A DNA stretch of 64,000 nt from Candidatus Manganitrophaceae bacterium (lineage in GTDB: Bacteria; Nitrospirota; Nitrospiria; SBBL01; JAADHI01). Position 1 is the stretch's first letter. Each line of letters begins with the position of its first letter. Of this stretch, positions 56,588 to 64,000 are shown one piece after another. The stretch spans positions 1 to 64,000 of the forward strand of contig DUAG01000002.1 in assembly GCA_012960925.1 (NCBI GenBank), read 5' to 3'. The translations under genes were made by a program, and so were the position numbers. The notes below the pieces were generated by a model. The model did not search any database. It was not told the origin of the DNA and saw nothing but the letters and a program-made list of their open reading frames with translations.

Positions 56588-57433
56588 ATGGAAGTGATTA
56601 TTGCGGGAAATGCCGGTTTTTGTTTTGGGGTCAAGCGTGCGGTCAAAATGGCCTTTGACGCGGCGGAAGTGGAAACGGGCGAGGTCCGCAGCCTTGGTCC
56701 CTTGATCCATAACCCTCAGGAGGTCGCGCGGTTGGCTGAAAAGGGGGTGGTTCAGGTTGAGACGCTTGAGCAGATCAAGGGAGGAACGGTGATCCTTCGT
56801 TCACACGGGGTCTCCTCTCCACAAATTATCGAGGATGCAAACGCAAAAGGGCTTAAGGTCATTGACGCCACCTGCCCCTTTGTGACCAATGCGCAGAGAT
56901 ATGCCAAACAACTTGTTGATGAAGGTTACCAGGTGATCATGGTTGGGGACCGCAACCATCCGGAGGCTCAGAGTGTGGCGGGTCATGCCGGGGGGGAGAT
57001 CCTCATTACCGAATCGTTTGAGGAGATAAAAAAATATCTCAACAAGTACAGTAAGAAAAGGATCGGGATTATTTCTCAAACGACCCAGACCTACGAAACA
57101 TTCTCGCGGCTTGTTGTGCAATGTCTTCAAATTTGTGAGGAGGTGAAGGTCTTCAACACCATCTGCTATGCGACTGAAGATCGCCAGATGGAGGCGCAGG
57201 AAATGGCGGGGACGGTTGATGCCTTCGTCGTGGTCGGAGGCAAAAATTCGGCCAACACGACCCACTTGGCTGATATCTGCCGGGAGAAGGGCGTACGGGT
57301 ATTCCATGTCGAGACCGCAGATGAGATTTCAGAAGAGTGGTTTTTGGATGTACGGAAGGTTGGGGTGACGGCGGGTGCATCTACGCCGGATTGGCTTATT
57401 CAGGATGTTATTGATTGTTTGGAAAAAATATGA
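56588..57433 (+). CDS. ispH: 4-hydroxy-3-methylbut-2-enyl diphosphate reductase
   Basis: 281 residues. Last step of the MEP isoprenoid pathway; iron-sulphur enzyme. The three cluster cysteines lie in NAGFCFGVKRAVKMA (Cys12), IDATCPFVTNAQ and NTICYATEDRQMEA. Other motifs: LIHNPQEVARL, LRSHGVS, GDRNHPEAQSVAGH, VVGGKNSANTTHL and TAGASTPDWLIQ. Followed by rpsA; separate IspH and S1 genes are adjacent here rather than fused. Confidence 0.96.
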   Translation: MEVIIAGNAGFCFGVKRAVKMAFDAAEVETGEVRSLGPLIHNPQEVARLAEKGVVQVETLEQIKGGTVILRSHGVSSPQIIEDANAKGLKVIDATCPFVTNAQRYAKQLVDEGYQVIMVGDRNHPEAQSVAGHAGGEILITESFEEIKKYLNKYSKKRIGIISQTTQTYETFSRLVVQCLQICEEVKVFNTICYATEDRQMEAQEMAGTVDAFVVVGGKNSANTTHLADICREKGVRVFHVETADEISEEWFLDVRKVGVTAGASTPDWLIQDVIDCLEKI

Positions 57434-57502
57434 GATGTAAACCAGGGGGTTTCGTCCGATAATTATCTTAAAAATCTAGGTGACAGGGAGAGAAATATTT
57501 TT

Positions 57503-59272
57503 ATGGCGAGCGTGAAAAGAAGGCATTGGATAGAAGAAGATGAGGCAGATCAGGAAAAAAGCCAGGAACGTTTGGAAATGGAGACCATGTATGCCGAAAC
57601 GTTTAAAAATCTGGAAGAGGGGAGCCTGGTGGACGGGGCCGTCCTCTCCGTGTTGGAAGACGGTGTCCTGGTTGATGTCGGATACAAATCCGAGGGAATG
57701 ATTGCGCGGGAAGAATTTACCCAGGAGGAATTCGCCAAGCTTGAGCCTGGGTGTACGATCCTTGTCTATCTGGAGGAACGGGAAAATTCAGACGGGAATA
57801 TTGTTCTTTCGAAGGAAAAAGCGGACCGAATGAAGATTTGGACCGATATCGAAGAGATATACAAGCAGGAGGCCGTGATTGATGCCAAGATTATCTCCCG
57901 GATAAAAGGGGGAATGATTGTCGATATCGGGGTAAAGGCGTTCCTTCCCGGCTCCCAGATTGATCTCCGTCCGGTCCGGGACCTGGACCATCTCATCGGG
58001 AAATCATTTGAGATGAAGATTATCAAGATGAATCATCGGCGTGGGAATATTGTCGTCTCCCGGCGGGTTTTGCTTGAAGAGTCGCGAAATATGAAACGGG
58101 AGAAGACCCTTGCTTCACTGGAGGTTGGGCAGCAGGTTGATGGCATTGTAAAGAATATTACGGCGTATGGCGCATTCATCGACCTTGGCGGTATTGATGG
58201 GCTTTTGCATATTACCGATATGTCCTGGGGGCGGGTGGGTCATCCGTCTGAGCTTTTCATGGTGGGAGATAAGGTATCTGTGATTATCCTGAAACACGAG
58301 AAAGAAACCGGTCGTGTTTCACTCGGATATAAACAGAAACTTCCTGATCCATGGAAAAACATCGATTCCAAATATCCTGCAGAAACCAAAGTGACTGGGA
58401 AGGTGGTTAACCTTACCGATTACGGGGCCTTTGTTGAACTTGAGTCCGGGATAGAAGGGCTGGTCCATATATCAGAAATGTCCTGGTTTCATGAGGTAAA
58501 ACATCCCTCAAAGATTGTCGCGGTGGGAGAGATGGTCGCAACAGTGATCCTGCGTGTGGACTCAAAGGGGAGAAAGATTTCACTTGGGATGAAACAGATT
58601 GAGCCCAACCCTTGGGAACTTGTTGGAAAACGCTATGCTGAGGGGACGAAAATCACCGGAAAGGTCAGGAGTATTACCGATTTTGGTCTTTTTGTCGGGT
58701 TAGAAGAAGGAATCGACGGATTGATTCATATCTCAGATATTTCCTGGACCCGCCATGTAAAGCATCCCTCTGAGGTCTTTAAGAAAGGGGATGATATTGA
58801 GGCGGTCGTATTGAAGGTTGACCGGGAAAAAGAGAGGATTTCTCTCGGTTACAAGCAACTTACTTCGGATCCCTGGGAGAAGGATATCCCTTCAAAATAT
58901 AAGGTGGGAACCGTTGTAAAAGGAAAGGTAACGAAGATCACCGATTTTGGCATCTTCCTGGAGATGGATGAACATGTTGAGGGCTTGGTCCACATCAGTG
59001 AGGTCGGGGTCGAGCCGCCTAACCGGGTTGAAGATGCTTTTCATACTGGAGATGAGGTGGATGCGAAGGTGGTTCGTATTGATGCGGGGGACCGAAAAAT
59101 CGCACTTTCCATTCGGGCCTTCCACCGGGATTCGGATAAAAGGGCGCTGGAAACCTTCCACGACAGTCAGGGTGAACTGGATCAATCGCTGGGTGCTATT
59201 GCCACCAAGATAACAAAAAAGGCGGAGGAGGAAAAAGAGGAGGAGAAGACAGAGCCGGTTGAAGAGGGGTGA
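57503..59272 (+). CDS. rpsA: 30S ribosomal protein S1
   Basis: 589 residues. Binds mRNA on the 30S subunit. Six S1 (OB-fold) repeats can be traced, starting near residues 37, 120, 205, 292, 379 and 466 (for example GSLVDGAVLSVLEDGVLVDV, QQVDGIVKNITAYGAFIDLG, TKVTGKVVNLTDYGAFVELE, TKITGKVRSITDFGLFVGLE, TVVKGKVTKITDFGIFLEMD). The acidic tail is EEEKEEEKTEPVEEG. Typical full-length size. Confidence 0.96.
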   Translation: MASVKRRHWIEEDEADQEKSQERLEMETMYAETFKNLEEGSLVDGAVLSVLEDGVLVDVGYKSEGMIAREEFTQEEFAKLEPGCTILVYLEERENSDGNIVLSKEKADRMKIWTDIEEIYKQEAVIDAKIISRIKGGMIVDIGVKAFLPGSQIDLRPVRDLDHLIGKSFEMKIIKMNHRRGNIVVSRRVLLEESRNMKREKTLASLEVGQQVDGIVKNITAYGAFIDLGGIDGLLHITDMSWGRVGHPSELFMVGDKVSVIILKHEKETGRVSLGYKQKLPDPWKNIDSKYPAETKVTGKVVNLTDYGAFVELESGIEGLVHISEMSWFHEVKHPSKIVAVGEMVATVILRVDSKGRKISLGMKQIEPNPWELVGKRYAEGTKITGKVRSITDFGLFVGLEEGIDGLIHISDISWTRHVKHPSEVFKKGDDIEAVVLKVDREKERISLGYKQLTSDPWEKDIPSKYKVGTVVKGKVTKITDFGIFLEMDEHVEGLVHISEVGVEPPNRVEDAFHTGDEVDAKVVRIDAGDRKIALSIRAFHRDSDKRALETFHDSQGELDQSLGAIATKITKKAEEEKEEEKTEPVEEG

Positions 59273-59327
59273 GTCCTCACTTGAGGGCAGGGTAAGGGAA
59301 GGAAGGGTAGCGGTTCGGAGGGTTTAA

Positions 59328-60206
59328 GTGATTCGAAAATCATTGGTCGTTGGAGCGGTCTATTTTCTCCTCTTTTTGTCTCTTTTTTTTGTCGTAACCG
59401 CATGGCTTGTTTTCCGTGGAGGGGAGGGGGGAGGCTGGGACGCTAAAGAAAAGATTGCCTTGATCCGGATTGAGGGGGTGATCGTTGATTCGAAGGTCGT
59501 CGTCGATGAACTTCACCGCTACGCCGAAGATGAGAGCATTATGGCCATTCTTCTTCGAATTGATAGCCCCGGCGGGGCTGTTGCACCTTCCCAGGAAATT
59601 TATGACGCAGTCCTCCAGGTTCGGGAGGAGGAGGGGAAAAAAGTGGTGACCTCGATGGGAAGCGTTGCTGCCTCGGGTGGATACTATATTGCCAGCGCAA
59701 CGGATGTTATCTTTGCGAATCCCGGAACACTCACAGGAAGTATCGGAGTAATTATGGAGCTGACGAATTTTCAAGAGCTCTTTGAAAAGCTTGGCCTGAA
59801 GAGTGTGACGATTAAGAGTGGAAAAAATAAGGATGTTGGCTCACCCTTTCGGGAGATGAAGAAAGAAGAAAGGGCGCTCTTGCAGAATGTCCTGGATGAT
59901 GTCCATTCCCAGTTTATTGAGGCGGTTTCCCAAGGGAGATCTCTTGATATTGAGACTGTTCGGTCTCTTGCCGACGGGCGAATTTTTACAGGACGACAAG
60001 CAAAAGCCGTCGGATTGATCGACGAGTTGGGGAGTTTAGACGCCGCTGTTAAAATGACGGCGGAGCTGGTCGGGATTGAGGGGAAGCCCCGTCTTGTTGA
60101 GACCAAGCAGAAATTGTCTTTCTTTGACCTCATGAGAAGTCAGGTTTTTGGTCAACTGGAAAGACCGGCGGCGTCTGTCCGCCTGGATTATCTTTTTTCA
60201 TTTTAA
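59328..60206 (+). CDS. sppA: Signal peptide peptidase SppA (short form)
   Basis: 292 residues from a GTG behind GGAGGG. One N-terminal membrane anchor (VVGAVYFLLFLSLFFVVTAW). The S49 peptidase domain has IDSPGGAVAPSQEIYD, the nucleophile Ser in GSVAASGGYYIASATD, NPGTLTGSIGVIM and the general-base Lys in SVTIKSGKNKDVGSPFR. Degrades cleaved signal peptides at the membrane. The single-domain short form is common outside enterobacteria. Confidence 0.94.
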   Translation: MIRKSLVVGAVYFLLFLSLFFVVTAWLVFRGGEGGGWDAKEKIALIRIEGVIVDSKVVVDELHRYAEDESIMAILLRIDSPGGAVAPSQEIYDAVLQVREEEGKKVVTSMGSVAASGGYYIASATDVIFANPGTLTGSIGVIMELTNFQELFEKLGLKSVTIKSGKNKDVGSPFREMKKEERALLQNVLDDVHSQFIEAVSQGRSLDIETVRSLADGRIFTGRQAKAVGLIDELGSLDAAVKMTAELVGIEGKPRLVETKQKLSFFDLMRSQVFGQLERPAASVRLDYLFSF

Positions 60207-60252
60207 CCGCTTCACTCCCTGATGAGTATAGAGGTGGACAAGAGGGCAAACC

Positions 60253-60531
60253 ATGACGAAGGCAGAACTCATCGAAAGCGTTTTACAACGGTATAATACA
60301 TTGACGAAGAGTCAAACTGAAGTTTTGGTCAACACCGTTTTTGACAGTATCAAGGAGGCTTTGTCAAAGGGGGATAAGATTGAGATTCGTGGATTTGGAA
60401 GTTTCCGGCTCCGTCAACGGGAGATGCGCGAGGGGCGGAACCCCAAGACAGGGGCTCTGGTACAGGTTCAGTCCAAGAAAGTTCCGTTCTTCAAGGCAGG
60501 GAAAGAGTTGAAGGAACTGGTGGACAGCTAG
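60253..60531 (+). CDS. ihfB: HU/IHF-family DNA-bending protein (IHF beta-like)
   Basis: 92 residues: MTKAELIESVLQRYNTLTKS, then DKIEIRGFGSFRLRQREMRE and the DNA-minor-groove arm GRNPKTGALVQVQSKKVPFF. The position after rpsA and the sequence of the arm favour the IHF beta side of the family. An HU homodimer cannot be excluded. Ends just before repeat copy E. Confidence 0.9.
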   Translation: MTKAELIESVLQRYNTLTKSQTEVLVNTVFDSIKEALSKGDKIEIRGFGSFRLRQREMREGRNPKTGALVQVQSKKVPFFKAGKELKELVDS

Positions 60532-60537
60532 TCCCTT

Positions 60538-60697
60538 GGTAACAACTCAGCTCACCCATCTTTGGCTTCGCGAGACCCATCCCTCCATGACTGCGTTGAT
60601 GTGGTGCTCAAAGCCTCACGTATGTACATACGCTCCGGTAAGCCGCTCCTCCCGCCTTGTCCTGGAAAAAAAATCTAGGCAATCTGAATCGTCACGG
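60538..60697 (-). repeat. Family-1 structured intergenic repeat, copy E
   Basis: About 158 bp between ihfB and the convergent hisS stop. Shares TCAGCTCACCCATCTTTGGC, TTCGCGAGACCCATCC, TGTGGTGCTCAAAGCCTCAC and GCCTTGTCCTGGAAA with copy D. The central hairpin is the palindrome CGTATGTACATACG. The terminal repeat GTAACAACTCAG versus CTGAATCGTCAC is only partly complementary. Confidence 0.82.
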
Positions 60698-60700
60698 CCC

Positions 60701-61963
60701 TTATGTTTGGACAATTTGTGAAAGAATCGTATTGGCTAGGTCTGTCAATTCAATATTGGTCTGTTTTTTTGTCGTCATATCACGTAAGACGGCCCTGCCT
60801 TGGGCGATCTCATCCTCTCCAACAATCAACACAAATCTGGCACCCAGCCGGTCGGCCCGTTTCATTTGATTCTTGAGGCTGGCATTTCCCTTTCCCATTT
60901 CACAGCAGATATCCTTTTGGCGTAGGCCGTAGAGTACCGGAAAGAGCTGTTCTCCCGCGGTTTTCCCCAGAGGGATCAGGTAAAGGTGGAGAGGCATATT
61001 TTGGAGCGGCGAGAGAGGGACCAATTTCATCAGCCGCTCCATCCCGATCGCAAATCCGATCGCCGGTGTAGCGGGACCCCCTAATGCAGCGATCAGGCCA
61101 TCATACCTTCCACCCGCAGCGACCGCGTTCTGTGCCCCCAATGCGGTTGTCGTCATCTCAAAGGCTGTTTTGGTATAATAGTCGAGTCCACGGACGAGGT
61201 GGGGCTGAATTTTATAAGATATTTTAAGCCCCTGAAGTCCTTCCTCAACAGCCTTGAAGTGATCACTGCATTCCTGACAGAGGTGGTCCATAGGTGGAGG
61301 GGCTTGTTTTGTGATTACCCTACATTCTTTCTTCTTGCAGTCCAGGATTCTCAAGGGATTGGCCGTGAATCTTCTTTGGCAGTCTTCACAAAGTGCCGGG
61401 AGGTGTTTCTCAAGATAGGCTTGCAGTGATGCACGATACGCGGGCCGGCAGACCGGGCATCCGAGGCTGTTGATCTCCAAAGTCAGCCCTTCGACATCTA
61501 ATCTAAGGAAGAATGTGTGTAAAAGAGAAAGAAGTTCAACATCCTGCCGCGGATCGATTTCTCCGATGATCTCAGCCCCCAACTGGTGAAATTGGCGAAG
61601 CCGACCTGCCTGGGGACGTTCATGGCGAAACATGGGTCCTGAGTAATAAAACTTGGTAGGAAATATTAGTGCCTGGGAGCGGTGTTCGAGGTAGGCTCGG
61701 ACAACTGAAGCGGTCCCTTCCGGGCGAAGGGTGATGCGACCCCCATTCCAGTCCTGGAAAGTGTACATCTCTTTTTCGACAATATCGCTTGTTTCTCCGA
61801 TACTTCGCGTGAAGAGTGCGGTCCGTTCGAGTATCGGTGTCCTGATTGGGGAAAAGCCAAAAGCGCGGAAGGTTTTTCTGGAGATGGATTCAACCCACTC
61901 CCAGCGCTCCGACTCCCCGGGAAGAAGGTCTTTGAATCCTTTCAATGCTGAGAATTCTTTCAC
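60701..61963 (-). CDS. hisS: Histidyl-tRNA synthetase
   Basis: 420 residues from a GTG at 61963. Class II synthetase: FKDLLPGESERWEWVE, RTPILERTALF, motif 2 YYSGPMFRHERPQAGRLRQF, QLGAEIIGE, the His-specific GLDYYTKTAFEM and GGRYDGLI, and motif 3 PAIGFAIGMERL. The C-terminal anticodon-binding domain ends IELTDLANTILSQI. Convergent with ihfB. Confidence 0.96.
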   Translation of the reverse strand: MKEFSALKGFKDLLPGESERWEWVESISRKTFRAFGFSPIRTPILERTALFTRSIGETSDIVEKEMYTFQDWNGGRITLRPEGTASVVRAYLEHRSQALIFPTKFYYSGPMFRHERPQAGRLRQFHQLGAEIIGEIDPRQDVELLSLLHTFFLRLDVEGLTLEINSLGCPVCRPAYRASLQAYLEKHLPALCEDCQRRFTANPLRILDCKKKECRVITKQAPPPMDHLCQECSDHFKAVEEGLQGLKISYKIQPHLVRGLDYYTKTAFEMTTTALGAQNAVAAGGRYDGLIAALGGPATPAIGFAIGMERLMKLVPLSPLQNMPLHLYLIPLGKTAGEQLFPVLYGLRQKDICCEMGKGNASLKNQMKRADRLGARFVLIVGEDEIAQGRAVLRDMTTKKQTNIELTDLANTILSQIVQT

Positions 61964-61989
61964 AAGATCAACCTGTTAGAAAAATACGT

Positions 61990-62018
61990 ACTATAGACTG
62001 CTATCCCGTTCAAGTCAA
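61990..62018 (-). promoter_or_regulatory. Sigma70-type promoter for hisS
   Basis: On the minus strand TTGACT (62018-62013), 17 bases, TATAGT (61995-61990), ending about 27 bases before the hisS start codon. Confidence 0.65.
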
Positions 62019-62041
62019 GATCCGCAGAGGGTGCTCACATT

Positions 62042-62070
62042 TTGACATTTATTTTTCTGTACGATATACT
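62042..62070 (+). promoter_or_regulatory. Sigma70-type promoter for the HEAT-repeat gene
   Basis: TTGACA at 62042-62047, a 17-base spacer, TATACT at 62065-62070, about 28 bases before the ATG at 62098. It lies back-to-back with the hisS promoter. Confidence 0.7.
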
Positions 62071-62097
62071 ATTTCATCAAACTCTTGGAGTTGCTCT

Positions 62098-63852
62098 ATG
62101 AGCGAGGCAAGTGAATCAGGTGAGGACGAAAAAACACCGAAGAAAGAAGGAAAAGGCGATGATGTAGAATTTAACGAAGAGGAAGCAAAGTCCGCTAAGG
62201 AAGTCCTTCAATCCCTTGCCAAGACAGCAAAAACCCTCAAGATATACCTCCCGAATAACCCGGTACATAAAAAATTTATTGAGCAGCTGGTTACGAGGCT
62301 CCAGGCGCATCTCCTGAGTTTTGGACCACTACGGCTTCGCGTAAAACAGTTTGAACTCTACTGTTCTGAACAGGTTGTTTATGAAAATATCAACCGGTTG
62401 GAGAGTATTGCCTTCAAGCTGTTCATTGATGGTATGCGTGAAATATCCTTCCTCCCCGGGATCGAGCAGGATGAAGTCCTCTATTTTTTGCAGGCGCTTG
62501 GAAGAGAAGGGGACGATATAGAAGCTGATGATGATATTGTGACCATTCTTTGGGAGAAGAATCTGTCTCATATTCAATATGTGGTTGTGGAAAGTCTCCA
62601 GAACGATGCTCAGGAAATGGACTCCTGTAAAGAGATGCAGGCAACACGTCCAAGCCAACAAAAACTTGAATCGGTATTCAAGCAAGAGGGGAGTCTTTCG
62701 TTGGGCAAGTTGAGTCCTAAGGTCCAGAGGAAGATCGAAATCCATTCCCTCCATCTCTTCAAACTGACTGAAGAAGAAATCGTGAAATTAAAGCTGGAAA
62801 TGCAGAGGGAGGAAGACCTTAACGTTGTTGGAGAGCTCATCGGGATCTTATTTGATATCTTACGGATTGAGCGGCAGGTTCCCATTTTCTCTGAAATCCT
62901 GGACATCCTTGACAATATTTTCAACAGGCTGATGAGTCGAGGCGATCTTAGTCACGCGAAGAAGGTTCTGGAATTTTTCTGGGAGATGCTGGATCCCTCC
63001 AAGAAGTTACCGGAGCCGATCGAAACCTTGGTGAGAAATGCACTAAAGAATGCGGGTAATTCAAAGAAGATGGTTTTACTTGAGCCGTTTTTGAATACGG
63101 CTAGGCCAGATTTTAATAAGGAACTCTTCTCTTTTATGATCCTTTTTGAAAGAAATGTTATTCCTCCAACCATAGATCTTCTGGCCTCGGTAAAAAATAT
63201 GAAGACCCGACGGATATTATGTGATGCCTTGGTCGAACTGGGAAGAATGGATGTTGGGAGTATCATCTCAAGACTCAAGGATGAGAGATGGTTTCTGGTT
63301 CGAAATCTGATCTATGTGTTGGGGAAAATTGGGGATAATCAGATTATTCAGGCCTTTTCTCGATTCAGGAAACATGTGGAACCCAAGGTGCGCAAGGAGG
63401 TTCTTCATGCATTGGATGCGATGGAAGACGAAAAAGCAAGGCAGTTGATGACCCAATTTATTGTGGACCCTGACCAGGCAAATCGCATTTTTGTGATCAA
63501 GAGCCTGGCGAGAAAAGGCGTTAAGGAAGGCTTGGCTCCCCTGAAAGAGGTGATCTCTTCCAAAGCTTTTGACTCCAAGGATTTTTATGAGAAGAAAGAA
63601 TATTTTAATGCTGTCGCGATGATCGGAGGCGACGAATCGGTCCCTGAGATGCAGAAACATCTTTATTTTCGATGGACCTTATTCAGGGATGCTAGAAAAG
63701 AAGAGAAAGGACTTTGTGCGGCCCGTGCGCTGAAACGGATTGCTTCGCCACTGGCCATAGAGGTGCTTCAGAAAGGAGGCACTTCCAGGAACAAGGCCAT
63801 CAGAGAGGCATGTGCCAAGGCGCTCAGTTCTTTGGAAGTCAAACAGATATGA
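62098..63852 (+). CDS. HEAT-repeat protein of unknown function
   Basis: 584 residues from the ATG at 62098, behind TTGGAG and downstream of a strong promoter; the longer frame from 61945 runs back into hisS and is rejected. The first 40 residues are acidic and Lys-rich. The next part (VLQSLAKTAKTLKIYLPNNP, FIEQLVTRLQAHLLSFGPLR) is an all-alpha domain. From about residue 290 there are tandem HEAT-like helices (FLVRNLIYVLGKIGDNQIIQ, VRKEVLHALDAMEDEKARQL, RIFVIKSLARKGVKEGLAPL). A protein-interaction scaffold is likely. The stop overlaps the next ATG (ATGA). Confidence 0.85.
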   Translation: MSEASESGEDEKTPKKEGKGDDVEFNEEEAKSAKEVLQSLAKTAKTLKIYLPNNPVHKKFIEQLVTRLQAHLLSFGPLRLRVKQFELYCSEQVVYENINRLESIAFKLFIDGMREISFLPGIEQDEVLYFLQALGREGDDIEADDDIVTILWEKNLSHIQYVVVESLQNDAQEMDSCKEMQATRPSQQKLESVFKQEGSLSLGKLSPKVQRKIEIHSLHLFKLTEEEIVKLKLEMQREEDLNVVGELIGILFDILRIERQVPIFSEILDILDNIFNRLMSRGDLSHAKKVLEFFWEMLDPSKKLPEPIETLVRNALKNAGNSKKMVLLEPFLNTARPDFNKELFSFMILFERNVIPPTIDLLASVKNMKTRRILCDALVELGRMDVGSIISRLKDERWFLVRNLIYVLGKIGDNQIIQAFSRFRKHVEPKVRKEVLHALDAMEDEKARQLMTQFIVDPDQANRIFVIKSLARKGVKEGLAPLKEVISSKAFDSKDFYEKKEYFNAVAMIGGDESVPEMQKHLYFRWTLFRDARKEEKGLCAARALKRIASPLAIEVLQKGGTSRNKAIREACAKALSSLEVKQI

Positions 63853-64000
63853 CACAAGATACCCGCCCAAAGAGTTATGATGAAGAAAGTGCCGACCTGG
63901 GTAAGAACCTGGTGAATCAGCTTGCAATTCTCATTAAGACAACACAACTTCATGACTCAAGTAATATTGCCCTCCAGCAGCCGACCCAAAATCTTTTTCA
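63849..64000 (+). CDS. Start of a protein coupled to the HEAT gene (cut by window end)
   Basis: The ATG overlaps the HEAT-gene stop by 4 bases, so translation is coupled. The visible 50 residues (MTQDTRPKSYDEESADLGKN, then LVNQLAILIKTTQLHDSSNI) repeat the theme of the HEAT protein's alpha-helical N-terminal domain (SLAKTAKTLKIYLPNNPVHK). Such N-termini are often followed by an HD-type signalling domain, but that part is outside the window. Confidence 0.65.
   Translation, partial: MTQDTRPKSYDEESADLGKNLVNQLAILIKTTQLHDSSNIALQQPTQNLF

Noticed and set aside
61945..62097. N-terminal extension of the HEAT-repeat protein
   Set aside because: It runs back through both promoters and into hisS; the ATG at 62098 has a good ribosome site.

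Overview
The window looks like a chromosomal segment of a Gram-negative, mid-GC bacterium. Gene order and protein character (pheA-hisC-aroF-tyrA-aroA-cmk-plsC-ispH-rpsA-sppA-ihf on one strand; tadA-tRNA-Ser-tRNA-Ser-SRP RNA-dnaX-ybaB-recR; DUF502 beside glmU-glmS) suggest Nitrospirota or a neighbouring deep-branching phylum. This is an inference from gene content; no search was run.

Region 1 (1 to about 15.9 kb) is an accessory, decaying island. It holds two IS3-family elements next to each other (1-1415), a 45-nt perfect palindrome, two tandem paralogous secreted proteins (1730-6043), an inverted and frameshifted partial third copy, a fragment of a D12-class adenine methylase, a very large lipoprotein joining an animal-type haem peroxidase to RTX calcium-binding repeats (7731-13049), a pilus-like gene cut off by another IS3-family element (14017-15146), and a broken OmpR-type response regulator.

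Region 2 (16.2-31.6 kb, minus strand) is housekeeping: mtnA, era, ftsB, an outer-membrane-barrel candidate, eno, gatB, a gamma-glutamylcyclotransferase-like gene, gatA, panD, gatC, pcrA, glmS, glmU and DUF502. Many genes overlap or lie only a few bases apart, as in operons. The GatCAB amidotransferase genes are split around panD and the cyclotransferase-like gene.

Region 3 (31.9-44.6 kb) has ppa, a small unknown gene, a broken beta-propeller/ASPM-type surface protein gene, an amidohydrolase, an M28 peptidase lipoprotein, the tmk-holB-metG-tatD operon, a lysine-rich protein with a translation-factor-like barrel, and citrate synthase. Region 4 (44.5-49 kb) carries tadA, two tRNA-Ser genes, SRP RNA, dnaX, ybaB, recR, an orphan ribbon-helix-helix protein and tRNA-Leu. 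Region 5 (49.2-60.5 kb) is the aromatic amino acid operon running on into cmk, plsC, ispH, rpsA, sppA and an IHF/HU gene. The right end has hisS and a divergent HEAT-repeat gene, followed by the start of another gene.

The most unusual signal is outside the genes. A family of dispersed intergenic repeats of roughly 140-155 bp occurs at least seven times between 17.5 and 60.7 kb. Copies have terminal inverted repeats and a central hairpin. The stem bases differ between copies but stay paired, which points to selection for, or copying of, a folded structure. One copy supplies the ribosome-binding site and start codon of aroA, one is split by another palindromic element, and one is reduced to its two ends. 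A second miniature inverted-repeat family (two copies) lies in the same core region.
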